A DNA stretch of 64,000 bases from Stenotrophomonas bentonitica (GTDB lineage Bacteria > Pseudomonadota > Gammaproteobacteria > Xanthomonadales > Xanthomonadaceae). The stretch lies in the NCBI RefSeq assembly GCF_013185915.1, contig NZ_JAAZUH010000004.1, positions 248,001 to 312,000 on the forward strand, given 5' to 3'. Position numbers and translations under genes: made by a program. Of this stretch, positions 35,701 through 43,480 are shown one piece after another; positions within the stretch are counted from its first letter, which is position 1, and each line of letters opens with the position of its first letter. The notes beneath the pieces were generated by a model that saw only the letters and a list, made by a program, of their open reading frames with translations, ran no database searches and was not told where the DNA came from.

Positions 35701-36721
35701 CACCACCGCCGAGCAGACCGATCTGCTGCGCGCGGTGTGGCAGCAGGATGCGGCGGCACTGCCGGTGCTTGTGACCGCCATGACCGGCGAGAACCACGCC
35801 AAGCTGGCCGCGCTGGCGCAGTCCAATGCGACCGCACTGGCCGACGATGTGACCGGTCGACTGGGCCAGGGTGTGCTGGTGGATGCATCCAGCACGCGTA
35901 TCGAACAGCTGCTGTGGGCCAACATCGGCTACGGGGATCTGTCGGTTGACGCCGATGCCAGCGCCGACCGCTTCGATGCCCGCCAGCGTCGTGCCACCGC
36001 CGGTATCGACGTGTACCGCTCCTCCAACGTGGCGTGGGGCGCGGGCCTGGGTCGCACGACGTCGGAACTGGAGCGCAGCCCGCTGGACAACACGCTCGAC
36101 AGCAACGCGTTCTTTGCCTATGGCGCCGCCAGGGCAGGTGCGGTCGTGCTGGACGGCATGCTGTCCTACTCGGCCGATCGCTGGGAGAGCCAGCGTCCGG
36201 ACGCCCTGGGTGCCGGTGGAGCACTGTCCGGCAAGGCCTCGGGCACCACCCTGCTGGCCAGTGCCGGCGTCAGCCTGCCCTTCACGGCGGCAGGCCTGAG
36301 CTGGCAGCCCTCGCTGCGCGGCAATTGGCAGAAGGTTGAGCGCAATGCCTACCGCGAAGGCGGTGACTCGCTGGCGGCGCTGGACATTGCGCGCCTCAAC
36401 GCCGAAGGCAGCCGCGCCACGCTCGGCCTGTCGGTCGGCTCGCTGGTGAACGATCCCCTGGCGGCGCGTGCCACCTGGCAGTTCGGTCTGCAGGCGGGCA
36501 TCAACCACGGCCAGGTGCGCCAGGCCATGGTGACAACCGCACTGGCCGGCCAGCGGGTGGACCTGTCCTCCGCCGACCCGGGCAAGACCTTCGGTCGGGC
36601 CCAGCTGCAGGGCACCGTGCGCCTGGGTGCGTCGAGCTACCTGTACGGTGGCGTCAGCACCGAGCAGGGATCGGGCGTGGAGAACAACAGCGTCAACGCG
36701 GGTATCCGCATCGCGCTGTGA
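32732..36721 (+). CDS. autotransporter with beta-strand repeats
   Basis: A 1,329-residue type V secreted protein. It starts at TTG with an extended signal peptide region (MNKVFKVVWSKAVGQWVV) and a second hydrophobic segment ending SAMA-AVE. Next come a galactose-binding-like domain (about 65-285), a TPT-rich linker near 300-312 and a helix of autotransporter-associated strand repeats (NTYAGGTSV, NTYTGGTTL, NTHAGGTLI). The C-terminal translocator barrel (about 1,050-1,329) ends VNAGIRIAL. The passenger is surface-exposed and likely adhesive. The long antisense frame is a shadow. AGGGGA precedes the TTG. Confidence 0.92.
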   Translation: MNKVFKVVWSKAVGQWVVTSEFGMAAGGRTRRTANRLTTGPLAALSLMTALALYGPSAMAAVEITNIGFEDGTLSGWTYSDTGTQGSTSYSGNGVGAAVVTGMTDFTSNNGTHSWTVTPFGNNMASLQAGNGSDSFATAADALGLNAASRSLVESTMAGSPTNASWLYQDLTLAAGDYFSMAWQYVSTDYQPFNDASLTSLINLGDASVFATVNNQNAQYALLGATNIGTGSYSTGSYGATGWQVATYQVSTAGTYRLGFMSLNLEDTVLSPVLFVDQAPGLTFDKGVPFGPVAPNPGSGAPTTPTTPTTPTTPTGPIIIDGPKGTDELGNEDEASFEGGTLVVDKDTNVDVDFKIDDKPGTIDQNGHDSTFTGKIEDSTAGIPGSLIVKNSGNGGSVTLTNTNGYTGTTEVDENTTLALAGNGSIDKSKKLVIDGTLDVTQATPVVNITSLEGKGDVALGNNTLSITDANDAFEGTIGGQGDVAINGGTQVLSGTNTYAGGTSVSNNAVLQVSSDENLGDAAGKLTLDDGTLHTSGDVNSDRDVVLVGNGTFTTDTNTTLTNSGDVSGNGGLIKNGEGGLELTGTVSHSGGTTVNEGELTLSGQNTYTGGTTLNGGVLNVSSDGNLGDAAGGLTFNGGTLKASSSMTTGRSMVLDSVGGLRSAEGSTLTVTGPISGAGTLVADGQGTLVLGAANTHAGGTLISGGTVVLAHAGGLGSGAVAIDDATLRTTVDTQLSQSLLVTGEATLDVASGTTTQLTGMLDGSRSTGCFIKSGAGRLNMAGTAILANGTCVNEGTLSANGVLLSDVQVERAGTVRGTGAIAGNMRVDGTLAPGNSPGTLAVTGTVTMTDNATLQIDIDGYGTGAGAGNYSRLVVSGAAGRFVANGTLQPLLRGISGNASNTFTPKVGDMFRIVSGEGGVTGTFDRLLQPTEGLAASTRFQVYYTTGFDIDLYVTPTAYSADLVGKVNGNGLATAAALDALVEASDAGTTTAEQTDLLRAVWQQDAAALPVLVTAMTGENHAKLAALAQSNATALADDVTGRLGQGVLVDASSTRIEQLLWANIGYGDLSVDADASADRFDARQRRATAGIDVYRSSNVAWGAGLGRTTSELERSPLDNTLDSNAFFAYGAARAGAVVLDGMLSYSADRWESQRPDALGAGGALSGKASGTTLLASAGVSLPFTAAGLSWQPSLRGNWQKVERNAYREGGDSLAALDIARLNAEGSRATLGLSVGSLVNDPLAARATWQFGLQAGINHGQVRQAMVTTALAGQRVDLSSADPGKTFGRAQLQGTVRLGASSYLYGGVSTEQGSGVENNSVNAGIRIAL
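33635..33670 (+). repeat. nine-base tandem repeat in the autotransporter linker
   Basis: CCGACCACG is repeated perfectly three times, followed by a variant unit. It encodes the TPT linker. Copy changes would keep the frame and alter only linker length. Confidence 0.75.
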
Positions 36722-36768
36722 TGCCAGGCAGCGGGAGGGCCCTGCCTTCCCGCTGCGGCATGCAACCG

Positions 36769-36802
36769 AGGCCGCGCACCCCATTGGGGTGCGCGGCCTT
36801 TT
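36769..36802 (+). terminator. terminator after the autotransporter
   Basis: The long stem AGGCCGCGCACC / GGTGCGCGGCCT is followed by TTTT. Confidence 0.88.
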
Positions 36803-36827
36803 CATTCACCGGGTCAAAAGCAGGAAG

Positions 36828-37934
36828 TTACCGGCAATCGTTGAGATTACGATTGACCAGTTTGGTGTGCTCAGCTCGATACTGGCGGACCAAGGAAAAC
36901 GCCACCCCGTTCGAGCCCTCCGAAGGCTTCGAGAGAATCACCAGCGGGCCACTTGGCTGGGCGACCACCGTGGTGACGTCCCAGGTGAGAGAAGCGTGCG
37001 GCCGGTAAGCGGCAAGCGGCTGCCTCGGATAGCGCTCTTCGAGCAGCGTCTTCAACGCCGAATGCGTGGCTTCGGCGTACAAGCCCATGAACGATGTGGC
37101 AACGGGTTCGCCCGTCGTGGCCAGCGTCGAGAGGCTCGCGGTGTTCATGCGCGTTGTTCCGATCATGCAGACACCCACGCGCGCGAACATTGAGCGGGTG
37201 GATGTCGCGGGGAGGCATGTGTCCGCCGGCATCAGCTCCTCGGCGTCACGCGGCAGCGCATTGAAGGCCGCGACCAGCTGGTCTTTCGAGAGCGCCGCAG
37301 CCAAGGGGCACTCCGGCAGGGCGGGCAAGTCCGCGAGCGGCACGGCGACCACTGGGTGTGCATCCGGCTCCAGCGAGGCGAAGAAGGTGGCGGCCACCTG
37401 TTTCATTGCCTCGCATTTCGACGCGGAGGTCTCAACGGAAAGCAGAATGGTGCCCGCCTTCGTGCGCACGCTCTGGCTGGCTGCGCAGGAGGTCGCGTTC
37501 TGCAGGTGGTGGGCGATCCCGGGCAGCCCTCGATAAGTGAAACGGGTAGAGGTCGCACCCGGGATGGGCCGCTCGAAAATCATTTGTCCTGCCGCGGCGT
37601 CGCGGTCCTGCCCACGCATGGCCATGAACTTCATGCCGTCGTGCCCGCAGCCGAGCATGTCGGCCTGCGTCACGCTCTCCGTTCGGGATCGGAAGGTGAA
37701 GTCGTTGAACAGGCACGGCAGTCGAACCGAGTAGCCGCCGTTCGTGGACGCCGCCGTGGTCCAACCATCCGGCCCCAATGTGCCGGCGCCCATGCGATGC
37801 ATTTCCAGCCCTTCAACCGGGCCGTTGGCAATGGCCGGGGCAGCGAAGCCCGGCAGCAGGGCGACGAGCAGGCCAAAGCGGTAGGGCAGTCGGCCGTGAG
37901 GAACGAGACGGAGTGAGAGCATCAGCGAGTCCAT
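36828..37934 (-). CDS. secreted protein of unknown function
   Basis: The 368-residue protein has a signal peptide (FGLLVALLPGFAAPAIA-NG) and a cysteine-containing mature domain (about nine cysteines, among them MLGCGHDGM, NATSCAAS and GVCMIGTT). It is likely periplasmic or exported with disulfides. It faces the autotransporter across the terminator. I do not recognise the family. The ATG at 37934 (MDSLMLSLR) was chosen over TTG 37955, which adds only seven residues. Confidence 0.7.
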   Translation of the reverse strand: MDSLMLSLRLVPHGRLPYRFGLLVALLPGFAAPAIANGPVEGLEMHRMGAGTLGPDGWTTAASTNGGYSVRLPCLFNDFTFRSRTESVTQADMLGCGHDGMKFMAMRGQDRDAAAGQMIFERPIPGATSTRFTYRGLPGIAHHLQNATSCAASQSVRTKAGTILLSVETSASKCEAMKQVAATFFASLEPDAHPVVAVPLADLPALPECPLAAALSKDQLVAAFNALPRDAEELMPADTCLPATSTRSMFARVGVCMIGTTRMNTASLSTLATTGEPVATSFMGLYAEATHSALKTLLEERYPRQPLAAYRPHASLTWDVTTVVAQPSGPLVILSKPSEGSNGVAFSLVRQYRAEHTKLVNRNLNDCR

Positions 37935-38112
37935 TCGGAAGGTAAAGGTGAGCAAGATACAACGACGGACACCACGGACGACGGCCTAGCGCTATTTCGT
38001 CGGCGATCCGGGTGATTCATCGGCGGCTTATGTGACTTGGTCGCAAACGGGTTGCCCCGCCCACGCGCGGATGGCAACTTGCAGCGGCGATCACGTCGAC
38101 CTAGAGCCCCGC

Positions 38113-39024
38113 ATGACCTCCGTTGCCCTGTATTCGCCCGATCCAGCCCGCGGCTGGCTGCCTTGGGCCTGGCTGACGCCGATCCTGATGATCCTGTTCA
38201 ACGCGGTACCGGTGATCGCGCTGGACGGGTGGATGCAGTCGCAGCATTGGTCGACGCCGCGCGGCGATCCGATCGGCCTCGCTGGCTTGCATGCGCTGCT
38301 GTGGATCGGCTTCGCGCCGACGCTGGCGGCCGTGCTCGCCTGGGTATGCTTCGTCGAAAGGCGCTCGCTGGCGAGTATCGGGCTGACCGGTCCGGCGCCG
38401 ATGAAAACCTTCCTGCGCGGACTGGCCGTTGGACTCGGCACGATCGCGCTGGTCGTAGTCGCGATCTGGATGGCTGGCGGCATGCAGGCAGCGAGCTGGG
38501 GGCAGGCCTGGCGGTCGCCCGTCAGTCTGCTGCACATCGGTCTGCTGCTACTGAGTTTCATGTTCCAGGCCAGCGTGGAGGAAGTCATCTTCCGCGGCTG
38601 GATGCTGTCGGTGGTGGCGCGCAAGACCAATGTCGCGGTGGCAGTGCTGCTGGTGTCGCTCGTTTTCTGCTTCCTGCATTTCAGTCCGCACCAGCCGCCC
38701 CGGGTCATGCTCGGCACGTTACTGTTCTCGCTGTTCGCCTGCGCCTGGGCGCTGCGAACCGGCAATATCTGGGGCGTGATGGGCTGGCACGCGGGGTGGA
38801 ACTGGTTGCTCGCGACCGGCTTCCAACTGCCCGTTACCGGCATCGATGCACACTTGCCGGCGCTGCTGGTGGCGCTACGCCCGCAAGGCCTCGACGCCCT
38901 GACCGGTGGAGCGGAAGGGCCGGAAGGCAGTTACCTGTGCAGCGTCTTCTTCGTCGTCGCGATCGCGTGGATCCAGTGGCGAAAGACGCGCGGGGAAGCG
39001 TGGCCTTCGGCCGGGGCCACCTGA
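38113..39024 (+). CDS. CPBP-family intramembrane protease
   Basis: A 303-residue multi-pass membrane protein with the CPBP (Abi/Rce1-like) motifs: EEVIFRGW with the glutamate pair, FCFLHF and MGWHAGWN with the catalytic His residues. These glutamic proteases cleave within membranes; bacterial members have varied or unknown substrates. About eight hydrophobic segments are visible. The ATG at 38113 (MTSVALYSPDPARG) is preferred over the longer frame from 38032. It is convergent with the dehydrogenase operon. Confidence 0.88.
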   Translation: MTSVALYSPDPARGWLPWAWLTPILMILFNAVPVIALDGWMQSQHWSTPRGDPIGLAGLHALLWIGFAPTLAAVLAWVCFVERRSLASIGLTGPAPMKTFLRGLAVGLGTIALVVVAIWMAGGMQAASWGQAWRSPVSLLHIGLLLLSFMFQASVEEVIFRGWMLSVVARKTNVAVAVLLVSLVFCFLHFSPHQPPRVMLGTLLFSLFACAWALRTGNIWGVMGWHAGWNWLLATGFQLPVTGIDAHLPALLVALRPQGLDALTGGAEGPEGSYLCSVFFVVAIAWIQWRKTRGEAWPSAGAT

Positions 39025-39063
39025 CACAGATACAAGTTTCGGAACCCAACGCGGTGTGCTGGA

Positions 39064-40269
39064 CTACGCCTTCATGTCGATGACAAAGCGATAACGCACA
39101 TCTTTGTTCACCACACGGCTAAAAGCTTCATTGATCTGGCTGGGACGAATCAGCTCAATGTCTGCGGTGATTCGTCGCGTCGCGCAGTAGTCCATCAGCG
39201 CCTGGGTTTCCGGAATGCCACCGATGACCGAGCCGGCGATGCTCTTACGTCCAAAGATGAGCGACAGGCCGTTGATGCTATGCAATCCCTCAAGCGCGCC
39301 CACGTTGACCAGAGTGCCGTCGAGGGAGAGCAGATCGATGAAGGGTTGGAATGCATAAGGCTGCGGCACCGTGGAGACCAGAAGATCGAACTGACCAGCC
39401 AAACGTTTCATCGAAGCCTCGTCGCTCCAGAGCACCGCTTGCCGCGCGCCCAGGCGACGCGCGTCGGCGATCTTGCGGGGGCTTGTGGTGAATATGGTCA
39501 CGTCCGCCTTGCGCGCCGCCGCGAGCTTGACAGCGACGTGGCCCAACCCACCGAGGCCGATGATGCCAACACGTTGTCCCGCCTCCAGCCTCCAGTGCTG
39601 CATGGGTGAGAAGGTGGTGATTCCGGCGCACAGCAGTGGCGCGGACGCAGCAAGGTTGACGCCCGGCGAGACCCGGACTACGAATGCTTCGGCAACGACG
39701 ATGCCATCAGAATAGCCCCCAAACGTCATACCCCCCGAGATCTTGTCAGGCGAGTTGTAGGTGAAGGTGGCGCCGTTGAGGCAGTTCATCTCACGGCCAG
39801 CCCGGCACGTGGTGCACGCTCCGCAGGAGTCGACCATTGCGCCGACGCCGCCAATATCGCCGACCCTGAACTTGGTGACTGCGCTACCGACCGCCGTCAC
39901 GCGCCCGATGATTTCATGGCCTGTAACTATTGGAAACGTCGTGCGTTGCGATGGCGTGTCATCCCGGTTCTGGTGAATGTCGGAGTGACAGATTCCGCAG
40001 TACAGCACGTCGATAAACACGTCATTTGGCCGCAACGCCCGTCTCATTATCTGTCGCGTCGTTATCGGTGCGTTCGCTGCGTCATTGCCGTAGGCCCTGA
40101 CTGGAAATGCCCGGTCTACTTCCGGTGCCATCCGGGCTTGCGCTTGTGCCTCCGCCCCGCCACCGACCAGGCCGGCCGCAATCAGGGTTGAGCTGCCGAG
40201 CACAAAGCTACGCCGGCTAAGATGGGCAAGTGCAGGAACGTGCGCCAAGTCGCCACAAGCATCACACAT
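39064..40269 (-). CDS. zinc alcohol dehydrogenase with Tat signal
   Basis: The 401-residue protein begins with a twin-arginine signal (SRRSFVLGSSTLIAAGL) and the cleavage-like AQAQA. A YahK-type NADP alcohol dehydrogenase follows: CGICHSDIH and GHEIIG bind catalytic zinc, CGACTTCRAGREMNC structural zinc, and GIIGLGGLGHVAVK the cofactor. Exported dehydrogenases of this class are unusual, because the cofactor would have to be loaded before Tat export. It is the third gene of the operon, with a related cytoplasmic enzyme two genes upstream. Loss of Tat export and membrane retention are both possible. Confidence 0.87.
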   Translation of the reverse strand: MCDACGDLAHVPALAHLSRRSFVLGSSTLIAAGLVGGGAEAQAQARMAPEVDRAFPVRAYGNDAANAPITTRQIMRRALRPNDVFIDVLYCGICHSDIHQNRDDTPSQRTTFPIVTGHEIIGRVTAVGSAVTKFRVGDIGGVGAMVDSCGACTTCRAGREMNCLNGATFTYNSPDKISGGMTFGGYSDGIVVAEAFVVRVSPGVNLAASAPLLCAGITTFSPMQHWRLEAGQRVGIIGLGGLGHVAVKLAAARKADVTIFTTSPRKIADARRLGARQAVLWSDEASMKRLAGQFDLLVSTVPQPYAFQPFIDLLSLDGTLVNVGALEGLHSINGLSLIFGRKSIAGSVIGGIPETQALMDYCATRRITADIELIRPSQINEAFSRVVNKDVRYRFVIDMKA

Positions 40270-40342
40270 AGTTACCTCTGTCAGTCGTTGGGAGGCAGCA
40301 TCCGGGTTTGCCTTGAATGCGGCTCTGGGTGGCAGGCGTGGT

Positions 40343-41110
40343 TCAGTGTGCGGTGAAGCCGCCATCGACCGGCAACGCCACGCCGACAATGAAGCTCGCC
40401 CCCGGGCTGCACAGCCAAAGCACTGCCTGAGCCATCTCCTCGGCGCTGCCGAGCCGCCCAATTGGCTGCAGCTTCAAGAACTCGTCCATGGCCGCCTTCT
40501 GCGTCTTCAGCATGTCGGCGACCATCGGCGTCTCGATCACGCCCGGGCAGATCGCATTGATGCGGATGCCGCGCGGCGCGTAGTCGAGTGCTGCACTCTT
40601 GGTCAAGCCAATCACGCCGTGCTTGGAGGCGTGGTAGGCGGCACGCTTCGGCAGGCCGACAAGCCCCCCCAGTGACGAGCAGTTGACGATCGCGCCAGAG
40701 CCTTGCTCGCGCATCTGCTTCAGCTCGTGCTTCATGCACGCCCAGATGCCGCGGAGGTTCACGGCCTGCACCTTGTCATAGTCCTCCGCGCTCTCGTCTG
40801 CCGCGTCGGTCGGAGGTGCCTGAATGCCTGCATTGTTGTAAGCAAAGTCGAGCCGGCCGAACTCGTCCACTGCGCGTTTTACCAGTGCGGCAGCCTGCGC
40901 CTCGTCGCTCACGTCGCAGGCCATGCCGATTGCCTTATAGCCCGCAGCAACGAGTTTTGCGGCTGCATCCCGCACTTCGGCCTCGTCGACGTCGCCGAGG
41001 ACAATGGCTGCGCCGCTCTTGGCAAAGGCTTCGGCAGTAGCGAAGCCCATGCCGCCCTTGGCGCCAGTGATGAGGGCAACCTTGCCCTTGAAATCATAGA
41101 TTGGATTCAT
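40343..41110 (-). CDS. short-chain dehydrogenase/reductase
   Basis: The 255-residue SDR has the cofactor loop TGAKGGMGFATAE, the NNAG motif, the catalytic YHASK (Tyr/Lys) and the C-terminal VALPVDGGFTAH. Acidic residue D39 region (LGDVDEAE) favours NAD over NADP. It lies between two zinc alcohol dehydrogenase genes, 20 bases from one and 73 from the other, in one operon. The substrate is unknown. Confidence 0.9.
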   Translation of the reverse strand: MNPIYDFKGKVALITGAKGGMGFATAEAFAKSGAAIVLGDVDEAEVRDAAAKLVAAGYKAIGMACDVSDEAQAAALVKRAVDEFGRLDFAYNNAGIQAPPTDAADESAEDYDKVQAVNLRGIWACMKHELKQMREQGSGAIVNCSSLGGLVGLPKRAAYHASKHGVIGLTKSAALDYAPRGIRINAICPGVIETPMVADMLKTQKAAMDEFLKLQPIGRLGSAEEMAQAVLWLCSPGASFIVGVALPVDGGFTAH

Positions 41111-41130
41111 GGTGGTCTTTCCAAAAAGTG

Positions 41131-42180
41131 TTAGTTTGCGAGGGTCGCGGCGTCCATCACGAAGCGGTACTTCACATCACCCTTCAGCATCCGCTCATAG
41201 GCGCTCTCGATACCCTGGGCGGCGATCATCTCGATGTCCGAGACGATTCCGTGCTCGGCACAGAAGTCGAGCATCTCCTGCGTTTCGGCGATCCCACCGA
41301 TCATCGAGAAGTTGGTTGTGCGACCGTCCAGCAGGTTCGCGGGGTCTGGTTCGGGATTGGGGTGCTCGGGTGCGCCGACGAGCGTGAGCGTGCCGCCCTT
41401 TGCCAGCAGAACCAGGTAGTCATCAAGGCTGTGGGTGGCCGCGACGGTATCCAGGATGAAGTCGAAGCTGTTCGCATGGGCGGCCATCTCATTCGAGTTG
41501 CGCGAGACCACGACTTCGTGGGCCCCGAGCATCCTGGCGGCTTCGACCTTTCCCGGCGAGGTGGTGAAAGCCACCACCTGCGCGCCCAGTGCATTGGCAA
41601 GCTTCACGCCCATGTGCCCAAGGCCACCGATCCCTACGATGCCGACTTTCCTGCCAGGGCCAACCTTCTCCCGCCGCAACGGCGACCAGGTGGTGATGCC
41701 GGCACATAGAAGGGGCGCAACCGCAGCCAACTGATCCCTGTCGTGCCGAATTCTCAGCACGAAGTGCTCAGCGACGACGATCTCCTGCGAGTAGCCGCCC
41801 AGCGTGTGGCCAGGGGCGTCGGCGATGGGCGAGTTGTAGGTAAAGGTGGTGCCGTTCTCGCAGTACTGCTCAAGTTCCTGGGAGCAGCTACCGCAATGAC
41901 CGCAACTGTCCACCATACAGCCAACGCCGACCACGTCTCCGACCGCAAAGCCGGTGACCTCGCTGCCGGTTGCTATGATCTCGCCAACGATCTCGTGACC
42001 GGGTACACAAGGGTAGATCGTCCCCTGCCATTCGCCGCGCACCTGGTGCAGGTCTGAATGGCATATGCCGCAGTAGGCGACGGCGATCCGGACATCCTTC
42101 GGGCCGGTCGCGCGTCGTTTGATCGGCATGGGCGCCAAGGGCTCGTCTGCGGCGCCAGCCCCATAGGCTGTGATGGTCAT
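41131..42180 (-). CDS. zinc-dependent NAD(P) alcohol dehydrogenase
   Basis: This 349-residue YahK/cinnamyl-alcohol-type enzyme has CGICHSDLH, GHEIVGEI, the structural-zinc cysteines CGHCGSCSQELEQYC and the loop GIGGLGHMGVK. It is a paralogue of the Tat-bearing enzyme two genes downstream. It is likely to reduce aldehydes to alcohols, as family members do. It is the first gene of the operon, 135 bases downstream of the LysR regulator gene in the same orientation. Confidence 0.92.
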   Translation of the reverse strand: MTITAYGAGAADEPLAPMPIKRRATGPKDVRIAVAYCGICHSDLHQVRGEWQGTIYPCVPGHEIVGEIIATGSEVTGFAVGDVVGVGCMVDSCGHCGSCSQELEQYCENGTTFTYNSPIADAPGHTLGGYSQEIVVAEHFVLRIRHDRDQLAAVAPLLCAGITTWSPLRREKVGPGRKVGIVGIGGLGHMGVKLANALGAQVVAFTTSPGKVEAARMLGAHEVVVSRNSNEMAAHANSFDFILDTVAATHSLDDYLVLLAKGGTLTLVGAPEHPNPEPDPANLLDGRTTNFSMIGGIAETQEMLDFCAEHGIVSDIEMIAAQGIESAYERMLKGDVKYRFVMDAATLAN

Positions 42181-42315
42181 GCTTTGTCCTCGTTAACGTA
42201 AGCGCGAGCGCGCTTTACCGAAGACAACAGTAGCCTGCACAGAGCGAGTGGATTAGCCCCTCACAGGTTCATGCCTGCATGAGGTGGGCTCATCATTGGT
42301 CAGACAGTGGCGAAG

Positions 42316-43224
42316 CTATAGGCCAAGCGGCCGCAACTCGCGCACAAGATCGATCAGCAGCCGGAGGCCGGTAGGAACTTGTCGTCTGCTTGAGTAGTAG
42401 ACGTAGAAGCCCGGGCCTGGCGACGCCCAGTCGGCCATCACTATACGAACAGCGCCGTTCTCGACCAGGGATGCGATTAATGGCGCGGGGGCATACATCA
42501 ACCCCGCACCCCCGACGAGCGCGGCAAGGATTGCGCGACTATCGTCAAAGAGCAGCGACCCTGGCACTGGGACAGAAACCTCCTCGCCATCGCGCTCGAA
42601 CTCCCACTCATAGATGCTGTCATCGCCAATACGGAAGCGTAGGCAGCGATGTTCGGCGAGATCGTCAGGATGCGATGGTTCGCCATAACGAGCGAAATAG
42701 GCCGGCGAGCCGGCCACAACCCATGTGATATCTGCAGAGAGTCGCTGGGCGACCATATCCATGGGCACAGTGCCCCCATAGCGGATCCCAGCGTCGAACC
42801 CGCCTTCGGTAACGTCTACCAGATGGTTACTGACGGCGATGTCGAGCTCCACGTCGGGGTAGCGATCGACGAAGGGAGCAAGCACCGGTCCGATCACCAG
42901 GCTGGCGGCTTCCACTGGAACATTGATTCGGATTCGCCCGGCAGGCGTGTCACGGTAGCGGTTGAGGCGATCCGCTGCCTGTTCTATCTCGCTGAATGGG
43001 CCACTTATCGCCTCCAAGAGTTCTTCACCGGCAGCCGTCAACGTGACGCTGCGGTTGGTTCGGTTCAGGAGGCGCACGCCGACTCGCGTTTCCAGACCCT
43101 TCAACGCGTGACTCAATGCCGAAGCACTGATTCCTACATCAAGGCCGGCACGACGGAAGCTCCGATGCCGCGCGATCGCGACGAAGTAGCTGTAATCCGC
43201 AAGATCAGTTCGACTTAGAGGCAT
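42316..43224 (-). CDS. LysR-family transcriptional regulator
   Basis: The 302-residue regulator has an N-terminal winged helix-turn-helix (RSFRRAGLDVGISASALSHA, then LETRVGVRLLNRT) and a LysR substrate-binding domain with GTVPMDMVAQRLS and the ILAALVGGAGLMYAP region. It lies upstream of the alcohol dehydrogenase operon in the same direction, and probably controls it. The ATG at 43224 begins the DNA-binding domain; the 38 residues encoded upstream are excluded. Confidence 0.92.
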   Translation of the reverse strand: MPLSRTDLADYSYFVAIARHRSFRRAGLDVGISASALSHALKGLETRVGVRLLNRTNRSVTLTAAGEELLEAISGPFSEIEQAADRLNRYRDTPAGRIRINVPVEAASLVIGPVLAPFVDRYPDVELDIAVSNHLVDVTEGGFDAGIRYGGTVPMDMVAQRLSADITWVVAGSPAYFARYGEPSHPDDLAEHRCLRFRIGDDSIYEWEFERDGEEVSVPVPGSLLFDDSRAILAALVGGAGLMYAPAPLIASLVENGAVRIVMADWASPGPGFYVYYSSRRQVPTGLRLLIDLVRELRPLGL

Positions 43225-43262
43225 AGCTGAATCTGGCTCACTATGCAGAAAAGTGCAATACG

Positions 43263-43277
43263 TTCGTACTATACGAA
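43263..43277. promoter_or_regulatory. inverted repeat upstream of the LysR gene
   Basis: TTCGTA-CTA-TACGAA is a perfect six-base dyad 39 bases before the LysR start. It may be an autoregulatory operator, although LysR sites more often follow T-N11-A. Confidence 0.4.
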
Positions 43278-43480
43278 AGCATCGTGTGCGATCGCATTGG
43301 ATAGTACGCCCAGGTGCTGCCGCAGCCGGTCTCTCCATCCTGCGCCTTGCCTATCAGCTCGGTGCGGTTAAACTCGCGGCAAGTCAGATCCTGGGCGACA
43401 CCATTTTCCACAAATTCAATTGGTTACGTTCAGCCGCCTCTCGGTGTGGTGGGATATTGTTTGTCGCTGGCCAAGCGAAG

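Noticed and set aside
33515..36805. A 1,096-codon minus-strand frame opposite the autotransporter
   Set aside because: Its low-complexity Gly/Arg/His composition and opposition to a clear autotransporter make it a shadow.
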